Part shown: in pieces, positions 44,355 to 55,159 of the stretch
Position numbering within the stretch: the first letter of the stretch is position 1
Layout: the number at the start of each line of letters is the position of its first letter
Source of the DNA: Deroplatys truncata
Lineage: Eukaryota > Arthropoda > Insecta > Mantodea > Mantidae
Assembly (NCBI GenBank): GCA_030765065.1
Contig: CM060990.1
Span: 661,738,618 to 661,802,617 of the forward strand
DNA: 64,000 nt
Direction: 5' to 3'
Translations under genes and position numbers: made by a program
Notes under the pieces: generated by a model
What the model saw: the letters and a program-made list of their open reading frames with translations, nothing else
What the model was told of the DNA's origin: nothing
Database searches by the model: none

Positions 44355-45965
44355 TTCTTGAGAGTATTCTTAAAATGTTTCTTGAATAAAAAACTTACAT
44401 TGTGTGAAATGATATTTGAATACTTTTCTACGCTCATTAGTAAAATTGTCAAAACATTACTTATTTTGTGCAAAAACCTGACGTGATAGAAAAAACGGAA
44501 GTTATTTCTGGAATCAGCATAAAAACTTGATTCAAGAACACCTACTTTAAGAAATCATCTGACAAAAAGTTTGAAAATGCAGACTAGTGTAATCACAGGA
44601 TAGAAGCTTGGGACTGCAGGGAGCATGAAAATGTTGGAAAACTTTAGGCATGAAGGCAGGCGTTGTCGTGGAACACTTGCTCCTATAATCACTCATGTGG
44701 TAGTAAATGTCAGCTCCACTATCACTATCTATAAAGAGCATCTGCACATGGGTGTGTTTGAGCGCATCTTTGGTATGACTGTACATAATTCCCTTGATTT
44801 TATATATGGCAGCAGCACACTAACATTTAATCGTCGAGACCAAATTGATAGCTTCCAGACAAATGAAGGCGTCTACCATATACACACCGTTTCGTTGTTT
44901 AAAAACAACGGAGATCTCAAGTCTAGGGCAGTCCCTTTCGGAATAAACTAATATAAATAGACGTACTACAATGACATTTACTACATTTTCCTAGTGCAAA
45001 TAGCCAACAAAAGAACAAACTCTGAACGTCGATCAACTAAAAGTTAAATGAACTCTGCTCTATAAATTCAATCAGCATTTGCAGCGGTTTTCTTTTTTTT
45101 TCAAAAAATACAATTAAATTACTCTAACTTTGATTTTTCTATGTTGCTTTCTTTACTGCCGAGTTTATTCTTCATGTTTGATACAGTGGACGTTCGGATA
45201 ATAGTGTGTTTACTTACGGTGAAAAAACCGGCAATCCACGTTTACGGTGAATGTAGAAAACGTGCATACGTATCTCGAGATTTCTTTTGAAGGTTTGAAT
45301 ATTTTGCATTAAATCCAACAATCCTGTTTTATGAAAAATGGCATTTTTATGACATTTCTTGACAACACATTAGGTTAGCTTCGAATACTTCGCTTGAAAG
45401 ACCGCCTCAGAAAGCAACTGGATTAAGATTTTCTATTTCGTTCTCAAAAAACTGTTAAAGTTTAAAGGGTACCGAGTACTTAAATTGCGAAGTTTTACAA
45501 AATCCAAGCAGTTCATTTGATATTTTTGTCGCAGATTTGTTAGATACTACAAAGTTAATTTTCGAGATCCTATGTCTTTTCCAAGAAAGCCATTTTGTAA
45601 AGCTAAAACAAAAAAAGTTATGTGAAATGGTCCAATTGGAAAATTTCAAAATATTACGCCCCAAAATTCTGGATATTATAATACGGCCTCCTGTAATCAA
45701 AATAAAAGTTTATAGGACTAAACTTTTCTTGAAAAGCATTTAACGATATGCAACACTTGATACAACTAACATTGATATAAAGTAAAAGTTCCTTGGGTCT
45801 ATTCGACTTCAAACATGCTGAAAGTTTGAAAGAAATTCAATAAACAATGTATTATGAGGAATATTTTAAAATGGCACAAAATGTAAGAAAACACGATAAC
45901 GCGATAAAGTTTTAAAACTTCGCGTGATATTTAGACACGTTTGCGCACCACTATTGAAGTTTAGC
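44355..45965. other. No gene recognised
   Basis: AT-rich sequence. Frames at 44.6-44.95 kb and 45.45-45.74 kb lack recognisable motifs. The 45.4-45.75 kb stretch resembles in style the dispersed repeat at 38 kb, but I could not align it by eye. Confidence 0.3.
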
Positions 45966-45969
45966 ATTT

Positions 45970-46345
45970 GGGACCGAGGACGTGGCGCCGCGGTAACGTG
46001 TGCAACTCGCATTCAGAAGGTCTCGGGTTTGGTCGCCTACTCTGGCCCATGGGTTTTTTGTGGTTGGTGGCGACGATGTTCGGCGGATGCGGCTGGGCGA
46101 TAGAATGTGCGCTTTGTAGCGGTTTCTTCCCTGGTGTCGTTACGGGACTGCTTAGTTAGGTCATGGCCCCAACAGGAAGGACCGCCGGGGTTCGGAGACA
46201 TGTGAGCAAGACGGCTTCGGATGCGTTCGAGCTGGAAGCGTTAGGGACCCCGTCGTGATATGGTCGCTCTTCGGGTCTCTCATCCCACCCTCCCAGGGCT
46301 CACAATAGAAGCAAAGAGGGTCTGTACCTACCCATTCGTCTGTAC
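45970..46345 (+). mobile_element. tRNA-derived SINE, family 3
   Basis: GTGGCGCCGCGGTAACGTGTG (box A-like), GTCTCGGGTTTGGTCGCC (box B-like), then CCCATGGGTTTTTTGTGGTTG. GC-rich, as the other family members are. Confidence 0.6.
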
Positions 46346-46349
46346 CTTT

Positions 46350-46880
46350 ACCTTTTTTTCATATTTGGGCATTTAATTGTCCAAAAGTTGAAAATAATTA
46401 TCGGTTCGTGATTCTACAATATGAGCATCTTCAATACAAACAGTTCAATGGCTATTTAATAATTTATTTTTGCCGTAAAAACTAGTAAGCGTCTTTATTG
46501 CTCTAATATTAATTAGTTTAATTTCTTTTACACACACAGAAATGGCCTCATATTTAAGGTGTATCGCCTAACCCTGTATACTTTAGTTTATGCAACCTTT
46601 TAAGCGACAGATAAGCCTTAGTTTCGTATTCATAGACTGCTTTACATTTGTTTGTATATTCAGTTATATGAACTTTTAAAATGCTGGTTAAGGAACACGA
46701 GGCACTTGGTATTCAAGAAGATTTCAAAAGCATAATCCTCACCAAAGAGACTTGCACCAGTTTTCTAGTCGATTTTATAAACTTTATACCGCAATTATTG
46801 ACGGAATATATATATATATATAATTAAATAAGTAATAGTAAGATAGAGAAATAATTGTAATAAACAATATTAAAGTAATG
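46350..46880. other. No gene recognised; short (AT)n
   Basis: AT-rich, with an AT dinucleotide run at about 46807-46822 just before the Tc1 element. Confidence 0.35.
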
Positions 46881-46882
46881 TA

Positions 46883-48417
46883 CACTGGTGTGCAAAACCT
46901 AAAGACGAGATGGGTAAAGTAATATAATAAACGAACTATTTGGTGGAAGTAGATGAAGGTGCGGAAGCATGTTGCTAGAGGTCTCTCACATGTACACAGA
47001 AAGCTGGACGTCACATGGCGTGAGTGTAGCGAACCTTAGTGCCAAATGGGTCTGGTCCCACAACACAGGGCAGTTACGAAACAGGACAAGACGGTGTGTG
47101 GCAATTAGCGTGCTGTTACAGTGCTCTGTATGGTGTTCATTGCATCATGGCCCGTAGACAACATTTGGATGACTTCTCACGGGTAAGAATCATCGGGAAA
47201 CTGGAAGAAGGGCGAAGTGTGACGAGTGTTGCTGAAGAGTTTGGAATTGCACATAGCATTGTTTCACGTGCATGGGGAACCTTCCAACCACAAGCACTGC
47301 TGTCCCAAGGAAAGGTGGTGATCAACCATGCTCAACTACAGAAGCAGATAACCGCTACATTGTGCAACAGGCAAGAAGGGATCCACGCCAAACAGCGGGT
47401 GCAATTGCAACCACATTTAACAGGACAGCTAGGCACGCAATCTCACGATACACAGTGGGACAGCGACTACAAAGAGGTGATCTCTTTGCCCGACGGCCAA
47501 TACGTTGTGTTCCATTGACATCCGCACATCGGCGGCACCGTTTGCGATGGTCCCAAGAGCATCAAAATTGGACCAACGAGGAATGGGATCGCGTGCTCTT
47601 CTCGGATGAGAGCAGATTCGGTCTAAGTAGTGATTCTCGACGTACCCTCATCTGGCGAGAGGTGGGAATACGTAATGAACCCAGAAACATCCTTGAACAT
47701 GATCGTTTTGGTGGTCCGGGTGTTATGGTTTGGGGAGGCATAATGTTGCATGGGCGCACCGATCTCCAAATCGTTGAACACGGTACGCTCACTGGTCAAC
47801 GTTATTGTGATACTGTACTCCTTCCCCATGTGCGTCTTTTCAGGGGTGCAGTTGGCCCTGACTTCATTTTTATGGACAGTGCGCGACCGCATCGGACAGC
47901 GCAGGTGGAGGATCTGTTGGAGCGAGAGGATATTCGGCGAATGGTCTGGCCTGCCCGTTCCCCCGATTTAAATCCCATGAACACATGTGGAATGCTTTGG
48001 GGAGACGCATTGCAGCACATTCACATGCACCAACCACCATCCGACAGTTGTCAACAGCGCTGGCGGAGGAGTGGAACGCCCTACCACAAGAACTGCTTAC
48101 CAACTTTGTGGCCAGCATGGGATCACGATGCAGAGCATGCATTTCTGTCCGTGGTGATCATACACCCTTTTAAGCACCACGTATCTGTTTCTGTAAATCT
48201 AGAGAGCCCCATATGTCGTATTGACTTTAGTGTATCTTATGGTCTATGAATAAAAGTGGCATTTCTGTTCGTCTCATTGCATATTTGGTTTAGTTGCCTA
48301 CTGTAGCATACCGTAGCAGTTCCCTCTATGTGTGATTCAAGTTTTTTCGAGCTATGTTACTTGGCAGTGTCACAGCATGCGAAGATTACTTTCGTCCTTA
48401 GGTTTTGCACACCAGTG
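46883..48417 (+). mobile_element. Tc1-like transposon (DD34E), nearly full length
   Basis: Inverted ends CACTGGTGTGCAAAACCTAA and its complement at 48398-48417, with TA at 46881-46882 and 48418-48419. At 1,535 bp it has the usual Tc1 length and holds one transposase gene with two frameshifts. Confidence 0.88.
47147..48173 (+). pseudogene. Tc1-type transposase with two frameshifts
   Basis: Starts MARRQHLDDFSRVRIIGKLE (paired helix-turn-helix, frame 2). It shifts near 47282 to frame 1 (YIVQQARRDPRQTAGAIA, then W..EHQNWTNEEWDRVLFSDESRF with the first Asp). The glycine-rich GGPGVMVWGGIM follows, then FMDSARPHRTAQ (second Asp) and WPARSPDLNPM. The third catalytic residue should be Glu exactly 34 residues after the second Asp. 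A one-base loss there (near 47980) turns NPME into NPMN and throws the frame. The true C-terminus (VWNALGRRIA..., WNALPQELL, SMGSRCRACI) continues in frame 3 to 48173. About 340 residues without the shifts, a normal Tc1 length. Recent but inactive. Confidence 0.85.
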
Positions 48418-48424
48418 TATAATG

Positions 48425-49480
48425 TAACAGGCTTAAGTTGAAAAGATTTGCCACGAGAAAAACGTAATTAGGAATCATTTTAATCAAAGTCATTAGCGAC
48501 AGCCGAAATCGCGAACGCATTAGTTTAAAGATTCTGGGAATTCAGTTATGTTATAAGTTCAGTACCCTTACAGTCAGGTAGGCTGAAACTCCTGGAAAAG
48601 AGAAGTGTAAGATATTTCCGAGAGTTTAGCTAGACCAGCACTGTAACAAAGTTAAGAGGCACACGTAGGATTTAAGTATTGTTTGCGCATGAAGAAAGAT
48701 ATTGGCTCTAATTCTAAGGTAGGCGGAGTAGCTTTAAGTAATAAGAAGGCGGGCATGTAATTCAGAGTTTCTCTCTCTTTCTCGGACATACTGCTCATGT
48801 GATTTTTAAGCGTCTAGTGACGCGCTTCTGTGAACAAGATTTCGCGGCTATTGCGAGAGGTCTCGCCGATAAGCATTTTAATGATTCACGACACGTTATG
48901 CTTCTAGTTTCTTTATCGCGTAAAGTTATTTCCAACCGTAACTTTGATACTGCAGTAGTTAGCAACTATAATAATTCAAGTGTTACAATTTCGAGTGCTA
49001 CGATTCATAATCGGTTCCATCTGTCGACAACTCGCTTCAATAGCTCAAGTATTAAATCCGATCAAATTTTTCATTCAGTTTAGATTGGTATTGTCTTCTT
49101 ACAACACATAAACGCATACTCTGAGGGAAAATACTCATAGCTGAACCACTGGAGCAGCCGACAGCAGATATTGGGGACAAGAAATGGTGACAATTACATT
49201 ACTGCTTCAAATTGTCGCACCATCATCGCAACATGTTGATACTGATACAAAGCTACTTTGCAAACCATTTCCGAAGCCTCGTAATGCGAAAAGCACCTAC
49301 TACATAGATCTAATGTCAAAATTACACATCTCAAACAAGAAAAACGATGGACTGCAACCAGACACACACCTACACCCTAAGGCAATATTTTATATCTTAA
49401 CATGCTGTGAATGCCAGAGTGATTGTAGTGTAAATTATTATTATTGTATGTACAGGATTTTAGATGTTTGTTAGCCATAA
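48425..49480. other. No gene recognised
   Basis: Two moderately long plus frames (48799-49083 and 49184-49474) show no recognisable motif. The second has a Cys-rich end, but nothing supports it as a gene. Confidence 0.3.
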
Positions 49481-49483
49481 GTA

Positions 49484-50060
49484 TTGTTAGGAAATGAGTT
49501 TACACGGCCTAACTGAAACTGACAGTAGAAGTGGGTAACAATAAATCGAGGGGGTGAGTTGTTTATCACTAAGAAGAGATAAACAAATGACGTCAGGGTA
49601 GCGTGCCTCTTTTTAGAAATGGAGGGAATATCTTCCCTAGAGTATATATTTTAGTAGCAGTGATTGGCTGACCAAAACAGACGCTAAAGTGGGCGGAATT
49701 TGGTAACCAATAGTAACTATATTATAATGTTTAGGCAATTCGAGGTGAAGGAGTATATATTCTCGAGCCATAAGCAAGTTTCGCACAGTTCGGAAGAATC
49801 TCTCACGAGGTGAACGTCACACAGTTCTGAAGAATCTCTCACGAGGTGCACGTTGCAGAGTTAGTTACAAAAATGTAAAGTACGCGAAGTAATTGGTGCG
49901 CGGCAACTATAACGACTGTAATTACATTCGGAAATATCACAGTTTCAGCCAGGTGTGTATAAAGATTAAATATGTCAATTATTAATTAAGTTTGACGACA
50001 ATAAAAGTCTAGATTCAAATTTTTTTATCAGTGTTATCTTTTAGCAATAACTTCTTTCCG
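49484..50060 (+). promoter_or_regulatory. LTR-like or promoter-like stretch with CRE, TATA and repeated motif
   Basis: AATGACGTCAGGG (near 49586) contains a CRE. GAGTATATATTC follows near 49750. The phrase CAGTTCxGAAGAATCTCTCACGAGGTGxACGT then occurs twice in tandem (about 49787-49855), and AATAAAAG lies near 50000. The order enhancer, TATA, leader, poly(A) signal within about 580 bp resembles a solo LTR, but no TG...CA ends with a duplication could be confirmed. Confidence 0.3.
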
Positions 50061-50064
50061 TTTA

Positions 50065-50720
50065 CACACCCTGTTTAGAGACACGTGTTCGACTGAGTTA
50101 TAATAGCTAGCCGGAGGATAAAGAACCCAAATTTAAAAATAATTAAACAATAAGCGCCCAATAAATAGGATAACACAAGCCATTGAGAACTGCGACAAAA
50201 CAAAACGGGTATTTTACAGTAAGTTATAGAGAAGATACATGTATTAAATTCTGTGGTAAATTACAGCTCTTACATTTGATTTACCCTACAAAATAGTTTG
50301 TGACACGATTAACAACGAAGAGTTTTAAACCCCACCAAGACAATACCAGAGAGGTGGTAAAGGAGTTCGGCTAGTATAAAACAAGAAGAATTTACACCGA
50401 GTCGAGATAGTAGTATCATAATTTCGTTCAGGGTTACAAAGGGACATCGCAGGTTGAAATCCTATTGAATAGCTTAGCATCGCTTCTTTCTTCACTGCTT
50501 TAGGCTTGGATTTGACATTCCTATATAAAATGCCGTGTTAAAGTTACAAATTGGCTAAGAGTTTTAAGATCGACCAGAAAGAGTGAAATTTATTTTAATG
50601 GTACACTGGAGAAAATTTTATTATTAAATAGAAATTATCCTATACCAACAAATATATAATACGTTAATAATAATAACAAAATTATGTTATTATATTTCAA
50701 GTCTATCTTTGATTACCCTC
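50065..50720. other. No gene recognised
   Basis: AT-rich sequence without identifiable features. Confidence 0.35.
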
Positions 50721-50724
50721 CCCT

Positions 50725-51050
50725 TTGTAGAACTTACACCCCCCATGACCTACAAGCCAATGCCTGTCGGGGAGGTGAGAGTTAATAGATGAGAGAGTAA
50801 CAACCAGAATGGGGGATCAGCCCGACGCCCGGAATGAGAGCGAAGGAGGAGACGATAGATAAATGATAGGAAAGGTGAGGATAGAACACCGGTGGAATGA
50901 TGAATGGCGAGGGCAACCGGAGAACCCGAGAAAACCCACCGAGACGCCGTTTTGTCCATCACAAATCCCACATGCGGATGCCTGGGACCGAACCTGGGCC
51001 ATCCTGGTGCGAAGCGAGCGGTTTAACCACTCGGCCACGGCGCAGCCCTG
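50725..51050 (-). mobile_element. tRNA-derived SINE, family 2 (minus strand, complete head)
   Basis: Minus strand: GCGCCGTGGCCGAGTGGTTA (box A, Leu/Ser-tRNA-like) and CCCAGGTTCGGTCCCAGG (box B) occupy about 50985-51047. They are followed by GATTTGTGATGGACAAAACG and TCGGGTTCTCCGGTTGCCC. Same body as 36958-37235. Confidence 0.8.
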
Positions 51051-51059
51051 ATTGTATTT

Positions 51060-52710
51060 CGACAAGCAAAATTTGGGATACAAATGAAATATTGATGCCT
51101 AAATCTAGACACAAGTTTTATAAGTTAGTATACATTTCTTATCTCTACACTGAGATGCTGTGATTCTTGGGACCGAAAAGACTTAAACCCTGTGGTTGCC
51201 GAGCTATTGGCTATTGCTTATAGCTTATCTAATATCAACTATTATAGTTTCCAATATTCCTTACTTTTTTATAGATTTTACATTCATAAATCTTTTCCCT
51301 TGAACTTTTCTTTGTATATTTGACAACTACTTTTTACCCTTCGTCGCTCTGAGCTTCGTCGTTTTCCAGCATTAAAAATTATGCGTCAATTGTTATCTTT
51401 TAGGTTATACAAAGGGCATTTCTCTAAATCACTCTCTGTCCACCCCTGTTCTAGTCCATCCAAAGCCTTCTCTTGCTGCTTTTTCATATTCATCAACATA
51501 ATTTTCCTTACTCTAAACCACGTTCATTTCTCTGCATGCTTTCATGAACTTTTCAAATTGAAACTTGCAAATATTTGTCTCAATACCTAATTTTTTTCTA
51601 GAAAGCATTTTCGCTCTCCACACATCCTCAAAACCAATTTTCATCCTAGTTTTCACTATTTCACTGAGCCAAACATCTTTTATACGAAACACAATGTAAA
51701 ACATTTCTAATTCTAATCCAATATTTCAACATTCTTTCAACAACCCTTCCTGTAGTTCCACTGCTTCCCAGTTCTGTTTGTGCCAAGTCCAAGTTTTGTT
51801 TTCATAAATTTCTATGAATTGTATTCACATTTGCCCTCCCTTCCTCCAAATCCCAAATCTTCACACCACAGAGGATTTTTGCCTTGACTATTGCCTTAAC
51901 TGTTTTACTTGCATCCCTTGTAATTTCTACATACATACTTTAATAGCTTTTAATGCAAGTTTTTCTTTAGGCAGTGCCGTTCTCTTTTGCTCATTCCAAC
52001 CTCCCTTATTACTTAATACTACTCCTAGATAATTAAATTTATTGGCTACTTTGGCTTATCTACCATGACAGTATCATTTCTCGTTTTTCTTAGGTTTTCT
52101 TTAACTTACCATAATTTGTTTTTCTTACATTTATTTCTTACAAATATTATCTATTGCATCAACATATTACTTTAATAATTACACGGGATTAATTTCGTCA
52201 TTAATAATAACCATCGGCCCAGGGGAAAAAATAAAAGTAACATTACTTACTAGGAAATTTGAATAATCGATCTCAAGTCCATCTCAAGTTTTGCAAGGCT
52301 AATCCTCTTCTGCATGTGCAAACATTACTGAAACGTATTACACAAAAACATTTCAGTGCCTACAGATAAAGACAACTTATTGAGGTTTTAGCTTTCTGCA
52401 GGTTCTAGCAGTTGTGAAACAATTGCTAGGTTCTAGATGTTCTCGAGCTTTCAGTCAAGTGAATTGTTGGTGGATCACCGACGATTTGGGAGCGTGCATC
52501 TCTCCCAACTTCAGGATACCAAATGACTTAGCAGTGAAAACTTGCCCATATTCATACCGGTCATCACCTGGCTTGAGAATACCTGGAGTATATACGTCGC
52601 CAGAGAAACTTCAGCTCTTACCTCAATTAACAGGTAATCAATGCTGGTTTAGGAACGCTATCTTTGGAAAAAGGAGACTATGCTTTCAGACTATAATCTG
52701 CGAGTTGTAT
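51060..52710. other. No gene recognised; pyrimidine-rich
   Basis: 51.2-52.1 kb is strongly T/C-rich on the plus strand. The frame at 52414-52797 overlaps the start of the LINE fragment in another frame and shows no motif. Confidence 0.35.
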
Positions 52711-52717
52711 CAATACA

Positions 52718-53414
52718 TTGCATATTACATTTTTATGCAGAAAGTTGTCAAGGGTTTTATTCTTTATGAGGAACCTAGTCAATTGTGTACCCTTTGAGTA
52801 TATACGTGTCTCATATTTTGCATACTTTCACAGTATTATTAATTATGGTATTTTACTTTGGGGTAATAGCTCATATATCCAAGATGTATTACTTATGCAA
52901 AAGAAAGCTATAAGAATTATGGCTAAGATAACTACTGAACACAATGTAAACCCTATTTTGACTGTTATAAATTTGTATATTTATACTGTATTGGGTTTTA
53001 TGAAACAGAATCAACATATGTATGACACGAAATCCAATATTCATAATTATAATATACGTAATGGTCAAATGATTGATATTCCTCAGCATAGACTTAAGAA
53101 AACTTCTCAAAGTTACTCCTATATTCGCATTAAACTTTTTAACAAGCTACCTCAACCTGTAAAAGATTTGCCTTATAAAATATTTTGTAAGCGATTGCAT
53201 TCTTGGCTCGTGGATAATCCATTTTATTCTATTAATAAATTTATTGATTTTAATGCATCTAATATTGATATTTAATTGTTACTTTTTTGCTGTAAAAGTT
53301 GCACAAGGTGTGGATTATGTTGTATTATTGATTTGTATTATTGTATATACTGACAATGTCTATTTCAGTTATATAACTGTTTAATGACAATAAATTGATA
53401 TTGATATTGATACA
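52718..53414 (+). mobile_element. 5'-truncated LINE with reverse-transcriptase C-terminus and (TTGATA)n tail
   Basis: The open frame 52718-53275 (about 185 residues) carries LCRKLSRVLFFMRNL, YFAYFHSIINYGILLWGNSS, LLMQKKAIRIMA, IHNYNIRN, IRIKLFNKLPQPVKDLP and FCKRLHSWLVDNPFYSINKF. This is the conserved segment after the palm domain of Jockey/CR1-group reverse transcriptases. No catalytic FADD box is present, because the copy starts downstream of it. The 3' end is AATAAA followed by TTGATA repeats at about 53390-53412, a simple-repeat tail typical of such LINEs. No stops interrupt the surviving part, so it is young. Confidence 0.8.
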
Positions 53415-53459
53415 GATTGTAAAGACGGCTGATTTAAGCCGAAATTAGAATTAACGTAA

Positions 53460-53970
53460 CATGACGCGACAAACTAAAAAAATGTTATGTTACACTCAGA
53501 TGACTTTCTCTACTGATTATCGTTTACTTTTATATAGTCTCTACAAACAATTCTTACCAAATCATATTTTTTCTATTTGCTTCAAGTTAATCGAGATTAA
53601 CTTTAGCAGAAATAGTTTCACTATACCTTTCGTTTTGGGCACAAGGGGGCTTCAGGAGATTGAAGCAATGTGTTTAACAGCAGCTTGCTGTGTGCTGGTC
53701 TCGAAATTTCATACTCTTTCCATGACATGGCGAGAAACAAGTGAGTGATGAAATCCGCTTCCAAAACGACCAAAGTGAACAATTCAAACCAATAATAACG
53801 AATATCTCGGAAATTCCTTGCACCACGGAAAAACAATTTGAAATAATTGTGTTTTAAACAGATCTAGATCCTATATAGTAAGGTTTTGTCCATATCACAG
53901 TTCACGAGTTATACAAAGTTCCTTCCAAATGCAGAGGATTTCACTAGCTATTCACAGAAAATTCTAGATA
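53460..53970 (-). repeat. Dispersed repeat, inverted copy
   Basis: Inverse of part of 38.2-38.76 kb (TTTCCGAGATATTCGTTATT, TTGTTTCTCGCCATG, GGAAAGAGTATG). Its plus-strand frame aligns in places (FSICFKLIEIN) with the minus-strand frame of the other copy. Confidence 0.5.
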
Positions 53971-54132
53971 TACATTTCGTCATGTAAATAGCTTAAATAT
54001 AGATATTATAATAGAAAACAACGAAAGCTTTACTATGAAAAGGGTAGTCTGGGAGGGGGATCTTCTTAAAAATATTGGTGTCCCATTTTCGAAGATGCTG
54101 AACTTGTTATCTAGGTTTGGCGTTTATCCGAT

Positions 54133-54183
54133 CCCTCCCTCTCTCCCTCTCTCTCTCCCTCCCTCCCTCTCTCTCTCTCTCCA
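54133..54183. repeat. CT-rich microsatellite
   Basis: CCCTCTCT/CTCTCTCC run on the plus strand. Confidence 0.85.
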
Positions 54184-54219
54184 CACACAACATTTTCTAA
54201 AAGAATGTTTTTTTTTATT

Positions 54220-54335
54220 CAGGGTGCCTGAAAACATGTATTTTCGGTGAAATTTCGACATCGAATTTTTGGGTAGAATGCAATACGTGCTCTACCTACT
54301 ACATACGTACGTGGTAGAGAAGGTAAGAATGTCAC
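54220..54335 (-). repeat. Dispersed repeat block (fourth landmark copy)
   Basis: The minus strand reads CTTCTCTACCACGTACGTATG, GTAGTAGGTAGAGCACG and TTGCATTCTACCCAAAAA, matching 42.23-42.3 kb, the window start and 62.9 kb. Confidence 0.55.
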
Positions 54336-54537
54336 TAAATGCAAGATCTGTTTAGGATGCATCACGTATTTAAGGTTAACAGTAAGGTTACTTCTGATTT
54401 GAGGTTCCAGTATTCGATACACCTGATATGCTCCACATGGCCCTAACAGCTTCATTTGGAAAAATATGACGCTTTTATTGCTTTAAGTTAGAGCTGATTC
54501 CACTCTGTTTCATGCATTATGCTTAGGAAGCAAACTG

Positions 54538-54797
54538 GATGCTAGCCTCTAGTTCCCGAGGTCGCGGGTTCAAACCCGGTGGAGGGCGATTGATTTTTTC
54601 GGGTGTAAAAATCCTTAGCATGGCTTCCTTCGGAAGGGAAGTAAAGCCGGTGGTCCCGAGTCGTAGGTTTACGGCACGTAAAAGAACTTCAAGCCTGATG
54701 AGGCCTTTGAGCAAAATTTCCGGTCCTTCACTCCCAATATAGAATGGGACGCTGAGGACCACAGCGGTTAAAGAGCGTCCATAAATAAAACTCAGCT
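54538..54797 (+). mobile_element. tRNA-derived SINE, family 1 (copy 6), 5'-truncated
   Basis: Begins within the tRNA head at ATGCTAGCCTCTAGTTCCCG. Box B and body are near consensus, and the tail AGCGTCCATAAATAAAACTC is complete. Confidence 0.85.
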
Positions 54798-55159
54798 TAA
54801 TCTTTCAGAAAAAATTCCATAAAATGTTGAATAAATCAATACAAAAAACCTTATTTCTCAACGCTGATTGGTAAGAATTAGTCACGTGACGTAGCATTGA
54901 GAAACTTAAGATAAGCTAATTCGTCAAGCAAGCCAACCCTTAGTAGCTTCACTTAATAATGCGAGTTGTACAGTTTTTCAAATGCCACTTTTCTCAGTTC
55001 CTAACTATCACTGTTTTATCTAGTTCACTTTCACTGGGAGTTCACTGTGGTGTTCACTTCGTTCACACTATTACTTCAATAAGCGAAGTAGTTCAGTTAT
55101 CCGTCACCTCACTTCCTTCGTAACGCCGATTCTTCACACCAAACGGTTCACTTCACCAA

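Noticed and set aside
50985-51047. A functional tRNA-Leu/Ser gene
   Set aside because: The box A and B are good, but it continues into a SINE body shared with 36.96-37.24 kb, and the arms do not make a complete cloverleaf.
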